From Bacteroidales bacterium (lineage in GTDB: Bacteria; Bacteroidota; Bacteroidia; Bacteroidales; FEN-979): a stretch of 64,000 nucleotides of DNA. The notes beneath the pieces are model-generated. The model made no database searches, was not told the origin of the DNA, and saw nothing but the letters and a program-made list of their open reading frames with translations. Shown here piece by piece: positions 33,802 to 43,034 of this stretch. How positions within the stretch are numbered: the first letter of the stretch is position 1; every line of letters begins with the position of its first letter. The stretch lies in assembly GCA_023231065.1 (NCBI GenBank), contig JALNWE010000001.1:62001-126000 (forward strand), in the 5' to 3' direction. The translations under genes were made by a program, and so were the position numbers.

Positions 33802-36216
33802 ATGAAAAAAATCGTTACCTTATGCTTTTTGCTAAGCATATTTTTTAATAGTTTTTCCCAGATCGTTACAGTCAAGGACAAGGACAATGACCAGCCTCTT
33901 GACCTGGTTACTCTGACAAGTGATAGTCCGAAAGCATTTGCCATAACCAATGCCGAAGGTCAGGCCGATATATCAAAATTTCAGGGCGCCCTGAATATTG
34001 ATATCAGGATGGTTGGATACCAGAGTGTAAAATCCAGTTACGCGGATCTCGAAAAATCCAAATTCCTGTTAACCCTTGGTCAAACTTCAATAAATCTTGA
34101 CCAGGTAGTGATTTCAGGAACAAAATGGAATCAGGACCAGCGGGATATTCCTGCCAGGATCCTGCTCATCTCGCCAAAAGATGTGGCTTTGAGCAATCCC
34201 CAAACGACGGCTGACCTTTTGGGTTCGACCGGCGAGGTTTTTATACAGAAAAGCCAGCAGGGTGGCGGAAGTCCCATGATCCGTGGTTTTGCCACCAACA
34301 GGCTTTTATATACCGTTGATGGAATCCGTATGAACACCGCCATCTTCCGGAGCGGAAACCTTCAAAATGTCATTTCACTTGATCCCTTCTCCTTTGAGAA
34401 TTCAGAGGTGATTTTTGGCCCGGCTTCAGTTATATACGGAAGTGACGCCATTGCCGGTGTCATGAGTTTCCGCACCCTTGCCCCGCAGTATTCCATCACC
34501 GGGAAACAACTGGTTAAAGGGACTGCCGTGGCCCGATATTCTTCGGCGAACAATGAATTCACAGGCCATTTTGACGTTAATGTTGGTTGGCGTAAATGGG
34601 CCTTTATTACCAGCATTTCAGCCAATAAATTCAGTGACCTGAGGATGGGCAGTCATGGAGGGTCTGCCGACTATCTGAGACCGTGGTATGTGGAGCGCGC
34701 TGACAGTACAGATGTTGTTGTCACCAATGATGATCCGCAGGTACAGAAACCAAGCGGATATTCCCAGATCAACCTGATGCAAAAGATCAGTTTTAAACCA
34801 AATGATAAATGGGAATTCCAATATGGATTTCAATATTCCACCACAACAAACTATTCGCGTTACGACCGCCTGATCCGTACCAAGAAAGGATTACCGCGAA
34901 GCGCAGAATGGTATTATGGTCCCCAGGAATGGATGATGAACAGCCTCACCATCACCAACACCGCCAACAATGTTATCTATGATCAGATGATAATCCGCCT
35001 GGCCCAGCAATTTTTCAAGGAAAGTCGCGTCGACCGGGATTTTCAGAAATCCATGCGGTATCACCGGATAGAAAAGGTCAACGCGTATTCTGTCAACATC
35101 GATTTCACCAAATCAATTGGACAAAAGCACCATTTCTTTTATGGCATTGAGGTGGTATGGGATGATGTAAATTCAACCGGAACGGATGAGAATATTTCCA
35201 CTGGGAGTGAAGTCACCGGGGCATGCAGATATCCAAATTCAACCTGGTCGACATATGCCGCTTACCTCAGTTATCAATTTAAAATAACTAAAAAATTCCT
35301 GATCCAGGCTGGAGCAAGGTACAGCTACAATATCCTCGATGCCGATTTCAGCAATAACCTGGATTTTTATCCTTTACCTTTTTCAGATGCCAAGCTGAAC
35401 CAGGGCGCATTGACAGGAAACCTGGGGTTTGTTTACAACCCGACAGAAAAATGGTCGCTGATCATGAACCTTTCAACAGGATATCGCGCTCCAAATGTGG
35501 ATGATATGGGAAAAATATTTGATTCTCAGGAAGGCAGTGTAGTCGTCCCGAACCCCGATCTGAAACCTGAATATGCTTACAATGCGGAAATCGGAATTGC
35601 CAAGGTTTTCGGAGAAATTGCCAAGATCGACATTACCGGTTATTATACCTATTTGAACAATGCCATGGTCCGTCGCGATTATACCCTGAACGGGCTCGAC
35701 AGTATCATGTACGATGGACAAATGTGTAAAGTACAGGCCATCCAGAATGCGTCATATGCTTATATATATGGCATTCAAGCCGGACTGGAAGTGAAACTTC
35801 CGGCAGGATTTGGTTTAACTTCACAAATCAATTATCAGAAGGGTGATGAAGAATTAGATGACGGGACCAAGAGCCCGCTTCGCCATGCCGCGCCATTGTT
35901 CGGCGTTACTCATTTAACTTATACGGCCAATAAACTGGAGTTGGACCTGTATGCCAATTACAACGGCGAAATCAGTTACGCAAACCTTTGTGAAGAAGAA
36001 CGTGGTAAGGATTATTTATATGCTCGGGACAACGATGGAAATCCATATTCACCAGCCTGGTACACATTAAATATTAAGGCTTTGTACCAGCTTACCGATA
36101 ATTTTTCAGTTAGCGCCGGAGTAGAAAACCTCACTGATCAGCGTTACCGTCCTTATAGTTCCGGAATTTCATGTGCCGGAAGAAATTTCATTATTGCTTT
36201 GAGGGCCCGGTTCTAA
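33802..36216 (+). CDS. TonB-dependent outer-membrane receptor
   Basis: An 804-residue outer-membrane transporter. A signal peptide (to SFSQ, about residue 19) is followed by a carboxypeptidase-regulatory-like domain (residues 22-95), a plug domain (QTTADLLGSTGEVFIQKSQQ, GGGSPMIRGFATNRLLYTVDG, SVIYGSDAIAGVMSF, residues 130-230) and a 22-strand-type beta barrel ending in an aromatic residue (IIALRARF). STGYRAPNVDD and VVPNPDLKPEYAYNAEIG are typical of the siderophore/heme receptor branch. It is not a SusC protein: no SusD follows. The ligand is unknown; iron, heme, cobalamin or copper complexes are plausible. A strong terminator follows. Confidence 0.9.
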   Translation: MKKIVTLCFLLSIFFNSFSQIVTVKDKDNDQPLDLVTLTSDSPKAFAITNAEGQADISKFQGALNIDIRMVGYQSVKSSYADLEKSKFLLTLGQTSINLDQVVISGTKWNQDQRDIPARILLISPKDVALSNPQTTADLLGSTGEVFIQKSQQGGGSPMIRGFATNRLLYTVDGIRMNTAIFRSGNLQNVISLDPFSFENSEVIFGPASVIYGSDAIAGVMSFRTLAPQYSITGKQLVKGTAVARYSSANNEFTGHFDVNVGWRKWAFITSISANKFSDLRMGSHGGSADYLRPWYVERADSTDVVVTNDDPQVQKPSGYSQINLMQKISFKPNDKWEFQYGFQYSTTTNYSRYDRLIRTKKGLPRSAEWYYGPQEWMMNSLTITNTANNVIYDQMIIRLAQQFFKESRVDRDFQKSMRYHRIEKVNAYSVNIDFTKSIGQKHHFFYGIEVVWDDVNSTGTDENISTGSEVTGACRYPNSTWSTYAAYLSYQFKITKKFLIQAGARYSYNILDADFSNNLDFYPLPFSDAKLNQGALTGNLGFVYNPTEKWSLIMNLSTGYRAPNVDDMGKIFDSQEGSVVVPNPDLKPEYAYNAEIGIAKVFGEIAKIDITGYYTYLNNAMVRRDYTLNGLDSIMYDGQMCKVQAIQNASYAYIYGIQAGLEVKLPAGFGLTSQINYQKGDEELDDGTKSPLRHAAPLFGVTHLTYTANKLELDLYANYNGEISYANLCEEERGKDYLYARDNDGNPYSPAWYTLNIKALYQLTDNFSVSAGVENLTDQRYRPYSSGISCAGRNFIIALRARF

Positions 36217-36256
36217 AAAACCAGAAAAACTTTTCATGGAATTACCTTGCAACCAG

Positions 36257-36297
36257 GGGCTTCTTGTCTGTCAGCAGACGGGAAGCCCTTTTATTTT
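36257..36297 (+). terminator. Strong intrinsic terminator after the TonB receptor
   Basis: A 14-base stem (GGGCTTCTTGTCTG at 36257-36270 with CAGACGGGAAGCCC at 36275-36288, two U-G pairs) closes a TCAG loop and is followed by TTTTATTTT. Confidence 0.9.
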
Positions 36298-36345
36298 CCG
36301 GATGATATTGTTCCCAGGAAATCAGAAATAGAAAGTTAAATCCAC

Positions 36346-36353
36346 TAATTTTG
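36346..36353 (+). promoter_or_regulatory. Promoter -7 element for mqnA
   Basis: TAATTTTG matches TAnnTTTG and lies 17 bases before the mqnA ATG at 36371. Confidence 0.55.
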
Positions 36354-36370
36354 CGACTTAAACATTGAGC

Positions 36371-37120
36371 ATGGACTTTCTGAAAATATCTGCCGTCTGC
36401 TATCTGAACACCTTCCCTTTTGTTTATGGGTTAAAAGAATCGGGACTGTTAAAAAATTTCAGGCTTGAATTGGATGTTCCTGCCATTTGCGCCGAAAAGC
36501 TGAAGGCCCATTCTGTCGATATTTCCCTTGTACCTGTTGGGGCTTTAACTGATTTCGGACATTTTCACTTTATTTCCGGTTATTGTATCGGGGCAGTCAG
36601 ACCGGTAAAAACCGTTCTGTTATTGTCGAAAGCGCCACTGGAAAAGATTACGAAGATATATCTTGATCCTGATTCGCGTACATCAGTAAAGTTGGTTAGG
36701 ATCCTTGCAAAAGAATATTGGGACATCAATCCCGGATGGGTGGATCTGCAACCCGGTCAGGTTTCAGCACACACTTCACTGGAATCGGTTGTTGCAATTG
36801 GCGACAAGACATTCGGGCTCAGATCACAATTCCCCTATATCTATGACCTGGCTGAAGAATGGATCCGGTTCACGGGTTTACCTTTTGTTTTTGCAGTCTG
36901 GATCTCCCGTGACAAACTGCCTTCCGACGTCATTCGCCCCTTTGAAGATGCCCTGGCTTTCGGAGTGGATCATAAACGAGAGTGCCTGGACTATTTCAGG
37001 GATAAATTACCTCCCTGTGATAATTGTCTCGATTACCTGGAAAATAATATCTCATTTTTCATGGATGAAAGAAAAAAACAGGGGCTGGAAAAGTTTTTAA
37101 CGTATGCCAGCGGTCAATAA
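36371..37120 (+). CDS. mqnA: Chorismate dehydratase MqnA (futalosine menaquinone pathway)
   Basis: MqnA converts chorismate to 3-[(1-carboxyvinyl)oxy]benzoate, the first step of the futalosine route to menaquinone. The 249-residue protein has a periplasmic-binding-protein-like fold: ISAVCYLNTFPFVYGL at the N-terminus, VPAICAEKLKAHSVDISLVPVG near 33-55, and DPDSRTSVKLVRILAKEY near 100. ATG 36371 is preferred over the in-frame TTG at 36365. It stands alone; the other futalosine genes (mqnB-E) are not in the window. MqnD is a related protein, but the YLNTFPF start and SLVPVGAL motif fit MqnA. Confidence 0.85.
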   Translation: MDFLKISAVCYLNTFPFVYGLKESGLLKNFRLELDVPAICAEKLKAHSVDISLVPVGALTDFGHFHFISGYCIGAVRPVKTVLLLSKAPLEKITKIYLDPDSRTSVKLVRILAKEYWDINPGWVDLQPGQVSAHTSLESVVAIGDKTFGLRSQFPYIYDLAEEWIRFTGLPFVFAVWISRDKLPSDVIRPFEDALAFGVDHKRECLDYFRDKLPPCDNCLDYLENNISFFMDERKKQGLEKFLTYASGQ

Positions 37121-37124
37121 TCAG

Positions 37125-39077
37125 TTATTTTCTTTTTGCAGGATAACCGCTTTGTTTGGCCATGGTTTCCAATCGTTTTTGGAATCCTGATTTTTTAACT
37201 GTTTTTTTACGGTTAGCTTCAATCTGGGCATGCAGTTTTTTATCGTCAATGGTGCCCCGGATGATATAGATCTGTGCAAACGTGATCAGGTTGGCCAGCA
37301 GGTAATAATAGCTTAGTCCAGAAGAATAGTCATTAAACCAGAAGAGGAACATCACCGGCATTAAGTACATCATGGTCTTCATACCTGGCATCTGTTGCTG
37401 GGAGGAACCCATGGCCTGATCGTTGATTTTGGTATAGATAACGCTTGAAATGGTCATCAGGAGGGCAAATAAACTCACATGATCGCCATACCATGGGATG
37501 GCAAATCCCCCGGGGAAATTCCAGATTGAATCGTAAGAAGAGAGATCCTGAGCCCACAAAAAAGGTTGTTGCCTGAGTTCGATAGAGGAAGGAAAAAAGC
37601 GGAACATGGCAATCAGGATTGGCATTTGCAAGAGCATTGGGATGCATCCCGCCATGGGGTTCACCCCTGCTTTTTTGTAAAGATCCATGGTAGCCTGTTG
37701 CTTTTTCATGGCCTCTTCCTTTTTAGGAAATTTTTTATTTAATTCATCTATATCGGGTTTGAGCACCCGCATTTTAGCCGAAGATTTATAGGTTTTGTAA
37801 GCAATAGGGAATAGTACTATTTTCAACAGGATGGTAAGAATAAGGATGATGATCCCATAATTCAATCCCATATTACCAAAGAAAGTAAATACCGGAATAA
37901 CGGCATAAATGTTAATCCATGCCATCGGGATAAAGCTCCAGCCTAACGGGATCTGCCTTTCGAGGTCCAGCTTATATTTTTTTAGTCCGTAATATTTATT
38001 GGGGCCAAAATACATCCTCATCGAAATCTCTTTTGTTTCCTTTGGATTAAAAGGGATCCCGACTTCCGCCATCATCGATTTATTATAGTTCTTTATTCCG
38101 GGTAAGGATAATGTTTTAATCCTGGGTTCACTGAAAAAGTCTTCTGCAATAAGGCTGCTGGTAAAAAACTGTTGTTTGAATGACACCCATTTGATTTTTT
38201 CATTCTTCAGGTATTTTTCTTCATCTTTTGTTTCAGAAAGGTAATCAACCTTATCTTCAAAATACTTGTAGTACAAAGTGGAGTTCATACGCTCCATCCT
38301 GGGACTTTTTTCCAGTTGATTAAGATTATCATTCCAGTTGAGTACAAGGAATTTTGTGGAGGGATCGATAACTTCATCCATCCCGTGAAATCTGATCTGG
38401 TAATGCAGCATATATTCATTACCTTTGATCGTATATAAAAATTCGATATATTTCTCCGGATCGAGGGTTGTATCTGAGCTTGCGACAAAAACCCGCATTG
38501 CCAGCTGAACCGAGTCGTTTCCTGTAATTTTAACAGAAGCTTTGTTATTGTTAGAAGTGTTGTACCAGTATGGTTTAAAGTACAGCCGGTCGGTATTGAT
38601 AAGCCGGTTATTGGCGAAAAAGGTAAGGCCAAAACGCAGGGAATCTTTATCCATCAGGATCAACGGCTTTTTATCCCAGGTAAGGTAACCTTTCATCTCG
38701 ACCCTTGAAATTTTACCTCCCAGGGAAGATATATTCAACCGGAAGTGATCGTTTTCGATGATGCAGGAAGTGTCCTTCCCAACTGCAGAATTGGCGAATA
38801 TTCCCAGTTCATCCTTCATGGTAATCCGCATGATCGTCATGGAATCGAGGGACTTACCGGAGGCCAGGACCTTTTGTTTTTCCAATTCGGCATCGAGTGC
38901 GCGCTGACGGGCATTGGCCCGGATGGTGGAGTCGCGCCGGACCTGGTTAGCCAACCAGGTGGAATCGGATTTTCTTTTTTGCTGAAGCAATTGTTCCTGG
39001 GAGGGACTATTCAGATAGCTGTAAATAATGAAGATCCCAAAAATAAGGACGAGGCCTATAATAGTATTTTTATTCAT
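37125..39077 (-). CDS. yidC: Membrane protein insertase YidC
   Basis: YidC inserts membrane proteins with or without Sec. From Met at 39077 (650 aa) it has TM1 (NTIIGLVLIFGIFIIYSYL), a large periplasmic beta-sandwich region of about 330 residues, and the conserved five-TM core (YGIIILILTILLKIVLFPI, the loop KMRVLKPDIDELNKKFPKKE, MAGCIPMLLQMPILIAMF, QQMPGMKTMMYLMPVMFLFW). The C-terminus is basic (KRLETMAKQSGYPAKRK), suiting ribosome contact. The open frame extends to 39110, but the -7 element at 39100-39107 lies inside that extension, so 39077 is the start. It follows pyrG in the same direction, 41 bases downstream. Confidence 0.95.
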   Translation of the reverse strand: MNKNTIIGLVLIFGIFIIYSYLNSPSQEQLLQQKRKSDSTWLANQVRRDSTIRANARQRALDAELEKQKVLASGKSLDSMTIMRITMKDELGIFANSAVGKDTSCIIENDHFRLNISSLGGKISRVEMKGYLTWDKKPLILMDKDSLRFGLTFFANNRLINTDRLYFKPYWYNTSNNNKASVKITGNDSVQLAMRVFVASSDTTLDPEKYIEFLYTIKGNEYMLHYQIRFHGMDEVIDPSTKFLVLNWNDNLNQLEKSPRMERMNSTLYYKYFEDKVDYLSETKDEEKYLKNEKIKWVSFKQQFFTSSLIAEDFFSEPRIKTLSLPGIKNYNKSMMAEVGIPFNPKETKEISMRMYFGPNKYYGLKKYKLDLERQIPLGWSFIPMAWINIYAVIPVFTFFGNMGLNYGIIILILTILLKIVLFPIAYKTYKSSAKMRVLKPDIDELNKKFPKKEEAMKKQQATMDLYKKAGVNPMAGCIPMLLQMPILIAMFRFFPSSIELRQQPFLWAQDLSSYDSIWNFPGGFAIPWYGDHVSLFALLMTISSVIYTKINDQAMGSSQQQMPGMKTMMYLMPVMFLFWFNDYSSGLSYYYLLANLITFAQIYIIRGTIDDKKLHAQIEANRKKTVKKSGFQKRLETMAKQSGYPAKRK

Positions 39078-39099
39078 GAGTAGAATTGGGAAAACGAGG

Positions 39100-39107
39100 C
39101 AAAGGTA
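39100..39107 (-). promoter_or_regulatory. Promoter -7 element for yidC
   Basis: The minus strand reads TACCTTTG, a TAnnTTTG match 23 bases before the yidC ATG at 39077. Confidence 0.6.
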
Positions 39108-39118
39108 CAAAAATGTCT

Positions 39119-40729
39119 TTACCTGGCAGCGTAATCCTTAGCTGCTTTGACAAAACTGACGAATAACGGGTGAGGATGGGCTACGGTACTTTTAAATTCA
39201 GGGTGGAACTGAACTCCGATGAACCAAGGATGCCCTGTTAGTTCAACGATTTCGACCAGGTTGTCTTTTTCGTTGATTCCCACAGGCATCATTCCGGCTT
39301 TCCTGTACATATCGAGGTATTCGTTGTTGAATTCAAACCGGTGCCGGTGACGTTCCGAAATATTCTCAGCTTTATAAATATCCATAATATGGCTCCCGGG
39401 TTCGAGTTTACAAGGGTATGCCCCTAATCGCATAGTTCCGCCCAGACCGGAAATCTGTTTTTGAATTTCCATCATATCGATCACAGGATAGGGTGTCGAT
39501 TTATTGAACTCAGTGGAATGAGCGCCTTCCAGGCCTAAAACATTCCTCCCGAATTCAATCACGGCACATTGCATCCCCAGGCAAATTCCGAAAAAAGGAA
39601 TGTTGTGTTCACGGACATATTTGATGGCAGTTATTTTACCTTCGATACCTCGTTCCCCAAAACCAGGAGCGACAAGAATACCATCGAGATCGCCTAACTT
39701 TTCGGCCACATTCGATTCATTGATGAATTCTGAGTGGAAAGTCTGTACTTTCACTTTGACCCCGTTGGTGGTTCCCGCGTGTATAAACGATTCATTGATT
39801 GACTTATAGGCATCTTTTAATTCCACATATTTTCCGACTAATCCTATCGTTACTTCTCCGGCCGGATGTTTCATGGCATATAAAAACTGTTCCCAATCGG
39901 TAAGGTCAGGTACTGAATCCGATGGCATCAGGGTTTTTTGGAGGATTTCCAGGTCAAGGTTTTCATTCCGCATCAGAATGGGAACATCATAAATTGACTC
40001 TGCATCGATGCATTCGATCACAGAGGACGGCGCCACATTGCAGAAAAGGGCTATTTTATGACGGATCCCTTCGGTGAGATGTTTTTCGCTGCGGCAAACT
40101 ATGATGTCAGGCTGAACTCCAAATTCCAATAAGGTCTTTACTGAATGTTGTGTTGGTTTGGTCTTCAGCTCGCCGGCAGCAGCAAGGTAAGGTACCAGGG
40201 TCAGATGGACGACCACACAATTGCGGCCAAGTTCCCATCGCAACTGACGAACAGCTTCAATAAAGGGTTGTGATTCGATATCACCTACAGTCCCGCCAAT
40301 TTCCGTGATGATAAAATCATAGGGAAAACGAGTGGCCAACAATTTTATGCGGTATTTGATCTCGTCGGTGATATGGGGAATTACCTGAACCGTCTCTCCG
40401 AGAAACTCGCCTTTGCGTTCTTTGGTGATCACTGACTGATAAATGACACCGGTCGTCACATTGTTTGCCTGGGAGGTAGGAACGTTCGAAAACCGTTCGT
40501 AATGACCAAGGTCCAGATCGGTTTCGGCACCATCTTCCGTAACAAAACATTCTCCATGTTCATAAGGATTCAGGGTCCCGGGATCAATATTGATATAAGG
40601 ATCCAGTTTTTGAATGGTCACAGAAAATCCGCGGGCTACAAGTAGTTTTGCAATGGATGATGAAATGATCCCCTTCCCCAACGAAGATGTAACCCCGCCT
40701 GTAACAAAGATATATTTAGTCGTTGACAT
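39119..40729 (-). CDS. pyrG: CTP synthase
   Basis: PyrG aminates UTP to CTP with glutamine. The 536-residue protein (Met at 40729) opens with KYIFVTGGVTSSLGKGI, then KLDPYINIDPGTLNPYEHGE and DLDLGHYERF of the synthetase domain. The class I glutaminase domain has GICLGMQCAVIEF (catalytic Cys in GICLGMQ near 380) and PWFIGVQFHPEFKS with the catalytic His-Glu near 515. The 13 additional residues upstream to 40768 overlap the promoter element at 40758-40765 and are excluded. yidC lies downstream with its own promoter. Confidence 0.97.
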   Translation of the reverse strand: MSTTKYIFVTGGVTSSLGKGIISSSIAKLLVARGFSVTIQKLDPYINIDPGTLNPYEHGECFVTEDGAETDLDLGHYERFSNVPTSQANNVTTGVIYQSVITKERKGEFLGETVQVIPHITDEIKYRIKLLATRFPYDFIITEIGGTVGDIESQPFIEAVRQLRWELGRNCVVVHLTLVPYLAAAGELKTKPTQHSVKTLLEFGVQPDIIVCRSEKHLTEGIRHKIALFCNVAPSSVIECIDAESIYDVPILMRNENLDLEILQKTLMPSDSVPDLTDWEQFLYAMKHPAGEVTIGLVGKYVELKDAYKSINESFIHAGTTNGVKVKVQTFHSEFINESNVAEKLGDLDGILVAPGFGERGIEGKITAIKYVREHNIPFFGICLGMQCAVIEFGRNVLGLEGAHSTEFNKSTPYPVIDMMEIQKQISGLGGTMRLGAYPCKLEPGSHIMDIYKAENISERHRHRFEFNNEYLDMYRKAGMMPVGINEKDNLVEIVELTGHPWFIGVQFHPEFKSTVAHPHPLFVSFVKAAKDYAAR

Positions 40730-40757
40730 GAAAACGAAATTGTATGCTTTTGAACCA

Positions 40758-40765
40758 CAAAAGTA
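40758..40765 (-). promoter_or_regulatory. Promoter -7 element for pyrG
   Basis: The minus strand reads TACTTTTG, a TAnnTTTG match 29 bases before the pyrG ATG. It lies just beyond the stop of the DUF299 gene, which ends at 40772. Confidence 0.6.
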
Positions 40766-40771
40766 CACGAT

Positions 40772-41629
40772 TTATTTTAGATTTTTATGGTTTGCCGCCG
40801 CTGGAGGCGTTTTTCTTTTGATTCTTTCCGGTTGATGGATCCTCCGTTTTATTGTCAGGATCTCGGAAGCAATCTCTTCAATGGGTTTATTGGTAACCTG
40901 GATGACAGGCCATTCGTAACGTTTGAAAAGATTCTGAGCGTAGTTTAGCTCCCTGCGTACGTTATCAAGGGAGGAATACTCCGCGGTAGAGCCGCCCAGG
41001 TACGGTTGCCTTGCTTCCCGGAGGTTGGACAAATCCTGAGGTTGAGTCATGAGGCCAAAGACATTACCAGCTGGCAATTTATTCATAATCTCCGGTAATT
41101 CAACACCCGGAACAATAGGGTAATTGGCAACAAACCATCCTTTAAATGCCAGATAGATTGACAAGGGTGTTTTAAAGGTCCTCGAAACTCCAACCAGCAA
41201 AATTTCGGCTGTGTCATACTCATAATACCGTTGTCCATCATCATGGATAAATGCAAATTGCATGGCATCGATGCGTTTGAAATATTCTTTGTTCAGGTGG
41301 AAAAACAAACCTGGTTCTCCTGTCGGGGAATCCGCAAAATGGTGTGCAAGCCTTGATAATAATGGCCCCATTAAGTCGATGGAATCAATATTATGGATTC
41401 GGCTGATGCGAAGAATATTTTCGCGTAAAGTGGACGAAACAAGGGTGTGAATGATAATCCCCTTCACTCCTACTGCCTCCTTCACGATTTCTTCAATCTG
41501 CTGTTCAGTCCTCACTTCTCCTTTCAGGATAATATCAGCATCAATGCTTGGAAATTGAGTCAAAGCCGCCATGAGGGTTTGTTCAGCAGTACGGCCGGTC
41601 CCATCTGAAACTACAAATATTTTTTTCAT
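40772..41629 (-). CDS. DUF299 kinase/pyrophosphorylase (PEP synthase/PPDK regulatory protein)
   Basis: A 285-residue bifunctional kinase/pyrophosphorylase that, in characterised members, turns PEP synthase or pyruvate phosphate dikinase off and on by phosphorylating a Thr next to the catalytic His. It begins IFVVSDGTGRTAEQT, then MGPLLSRLAHHFADSPTGEPG near 90, EILLVGVSRTFKTPLSIYLA near 142-161 (the P-loop-like motif) and GLMTQPQDLSNLREAR near 196. The P-loop usually reads GVSRTSKTP or GVSRSGKTP; here Ser/Gly is replaced by Phe. The PPDK_N protein at 49241 lacks the target Thr, so the real target is probably outside the window. Confidence 0.87.
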   Translation of the reverse strand: MKKIFVVSDGTGRTAEQTLMAALTQFPSIDADIILKGEVRTEQQIEEIVKEAVGVKGIIIHTLVSSTLRENILRISRIHNIDSIDLMGPLLSRLAHHFADSPTGEPGLFFHLNKEYFKRIDAMQFAFIHDDGQRYYEYDTAEILLVGVSRTFKTPLSIYLAFKGWFVANYPIVPGVELPEIMNKLPAGNVFGLMTQPQDLSNLREARQPYLGGSTAEYSSLDNVRRELNYAQNLFKRYEWPVIQVTNKPIEEIASEILTIKRRIHQPERIKRKTPPAAANHKNLK

Positions 41630-41827
41630 TCGTCAATAATTTTGATTTCAGCGGTCAGATGAAATATCCATTATTGTCATTCATGGTTGATATGAACAGG
41701 TTTCTATGAACATTTCAAAATGCGGGATTTTTGGAGGGTACCCGCGTTATATCCCTGGCAATAAAACTACGACAATAAAGCGTATCTTCAAATTTCAAAA
41801 CGGTTTTTATCATATCATTATAATCTG

Positions 41828-41835
41828 TACTTTTG
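41828..41835 (+). promoter_or_regulatory. Promoter -7 element for gap
   Basis: TACTTTTG matches TAnnTTTG, about 42 bases before the gap ATG at 41878. Confidence 0.6.
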
Positions 41836-41877
41836 TAGTCATATAATCTTAACCTAATAATTTTAAAAACAAGAAAA

Positions 41878-42888
41878 ATGGGAACAATAAAAGTTGGGAT
41901 TAACGGTTTCGGACGCATCGGACGTTTGACATACCGTGCCTTATTAAAGAAAAATAATGTAGAAGTGATTGCCATCAATGACCTGACCGATGCCAAAACA
42001 CTTGCTCATTTGTTAAAATATGATTCTGTCCACGGAAAATTTCCGGGAGAAGTTACAGTTGATGGAGATTTTCTGATTATCAACGGAAAGAAACTCAGGG
42101 TTATGGCAGAAAAAGATCCCGCCAATCTCCCCTGGGCTTCCATGGGGGTTGAAGTCGTTCTTGAATGTACAGGCATTTTCAGGAACCGTGAAAAAATGAA
42201 TAAACACATTACGGCCGGCGCCAGGAAAGTACTGCTTTCTGTACCTGCTGATAACAAAGAAGATGTGGATGCCACCATTGTGATCGGCGTCAACGACAAT
42301 ACCCTTACCGGCAATATGAAGTTCATCTCCAACGCGTCCTGCACAACCAACTGCCTGGCCCCGATCGCAAAGGTACTGAATGATAGTTTTGGCATAAAAC
42401 GTGGGTTGATGAATACCATTCACAGTTATACAAACGACCAGATCATTCTTGACGCTCCTCACAAAGATTTGCGCCGGGCACGCGCTGCCGCCATTTCTAT
42501 CATACCGACCAAGACCGGCGCTGCTAAAGCCATTGGCCTTGTCATCCCTGAATTGGATGGAAAAATGGATGGTTTTGCAGTACGCGTCCCCACTCCTGAC
42601 GGTTCGCTGGTTGACCTGACCTGTGAATTACACCGCGATGTTACCAAAGACGAGATCAATGCCGCAATGAAAGCAGCTGCTAATGGTTCCATGAAGGGCA
42701 TCCTCGAATACCTGGATGAGCCCCTGGTCAGTTGTGACATCATCGGTAATTCCCACTCCTCGATATTCGATTCCGGAATGACCAAGATCCTGGGCGGTAA
42801 TTTGGTTAAAGTCATTGCATGGTATGACAATGAATATGGTTACTCCTGCCGTCTGGCAGATTTGGTCGAAAAAGCGGCCAATGCCTGA
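41878..42888 (+). CDS. gap: Glyceraldehyde-3-phosphate dehydrogenase, type I
   Basis: Glycolytic and gluconeogenic enzyme converting glyceraldehyde 3-phosphate to 1,3-bisphosphoglycerate with NAD. The 336-residue protein opens with VGINGFGRIGRLTYRAL (NAD-binding), followed by the active-site SNASCTTNCLAPIAK near residue 152 with the catalytic Cys, the catalytic His in NTIHSYTNDQ near 180, RRARAAAISIIPTKTGAAKA near 200 and WYDNEYGYSCR near 318. All canonical residues are present. It is monocistronic, with its own promoter and a strong terminator at 42912-42942. Confidence 0.97.
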   Translation: MGTIKVGINGFGRIGRLTYRALLKKNNVEVIAINDLTDAKTLAHLLKYDSVHGKFPGEVTVDGDFLIINGKKLRVMAEKDPANLPWASMGVEVVLECTGIFRNREKMNKHITAGARKVLLSVPADNKEDVDATIVIGVNDNTLTGNMKFISNASCTTNCLAPIAKVLNDSFGIKRGLMNTIHSYTNDQIILDAPHKDLRRARAAAISIIPTKTGAAKAIGLVIPELDGKMDGFAVRVPTPDGSLVDLTCELHRDVTKDEINAAMKAAANGSMKGILEYLDEPLVSCDIIGNSHSSIFDSGMTKILGGNLVKVIAWYDNEYGYSCRLADLVEKAANA

Positions 42889-42911
42889 ATCCTGATTTAA
42901 CCGACATTATA

Positions 42912-42942
42912 AAGAGGGTGTTTCAAAACCCTCTTTTTTTTT
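42912..42942 (+). terminator. Intrinsic terminator after gap
   Basis: AAGAGGGT (42912-42919) pairs with ACCCTCTT (42928-42935) around GTTTCAAA and is followed by a T run. Confidence 0.88.
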
Positions 42943-42943
42943 C

Positions 42944-42951
42944 TATTTTTG
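42944..42951 (+). promoter_or_regulatory. Promoter -7 element for sdaA
   Basis: TATTTTTG directly after the gap terminator matches TAnnTTTG and would give a leader of about 75 bases to the ATG at 43035. Confidence 0.5.
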
Positions 42952-43034
42952 TTTCCTTTGAAATGTTTTCCTGTTCTCTCTCATTTTCAGGTGAAGATCG
43001 GGGAAGAAGGTTCATTACCAATAACTTAAAATGT

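Noticed and set aside
41722..41745. GCGGG at 41722-41726 with CCCGC at 41741-41745 as a terminator upstream of gap
   Set aside because: The stem is only five bases with a 14-base loop and no T-run; it may be chance.
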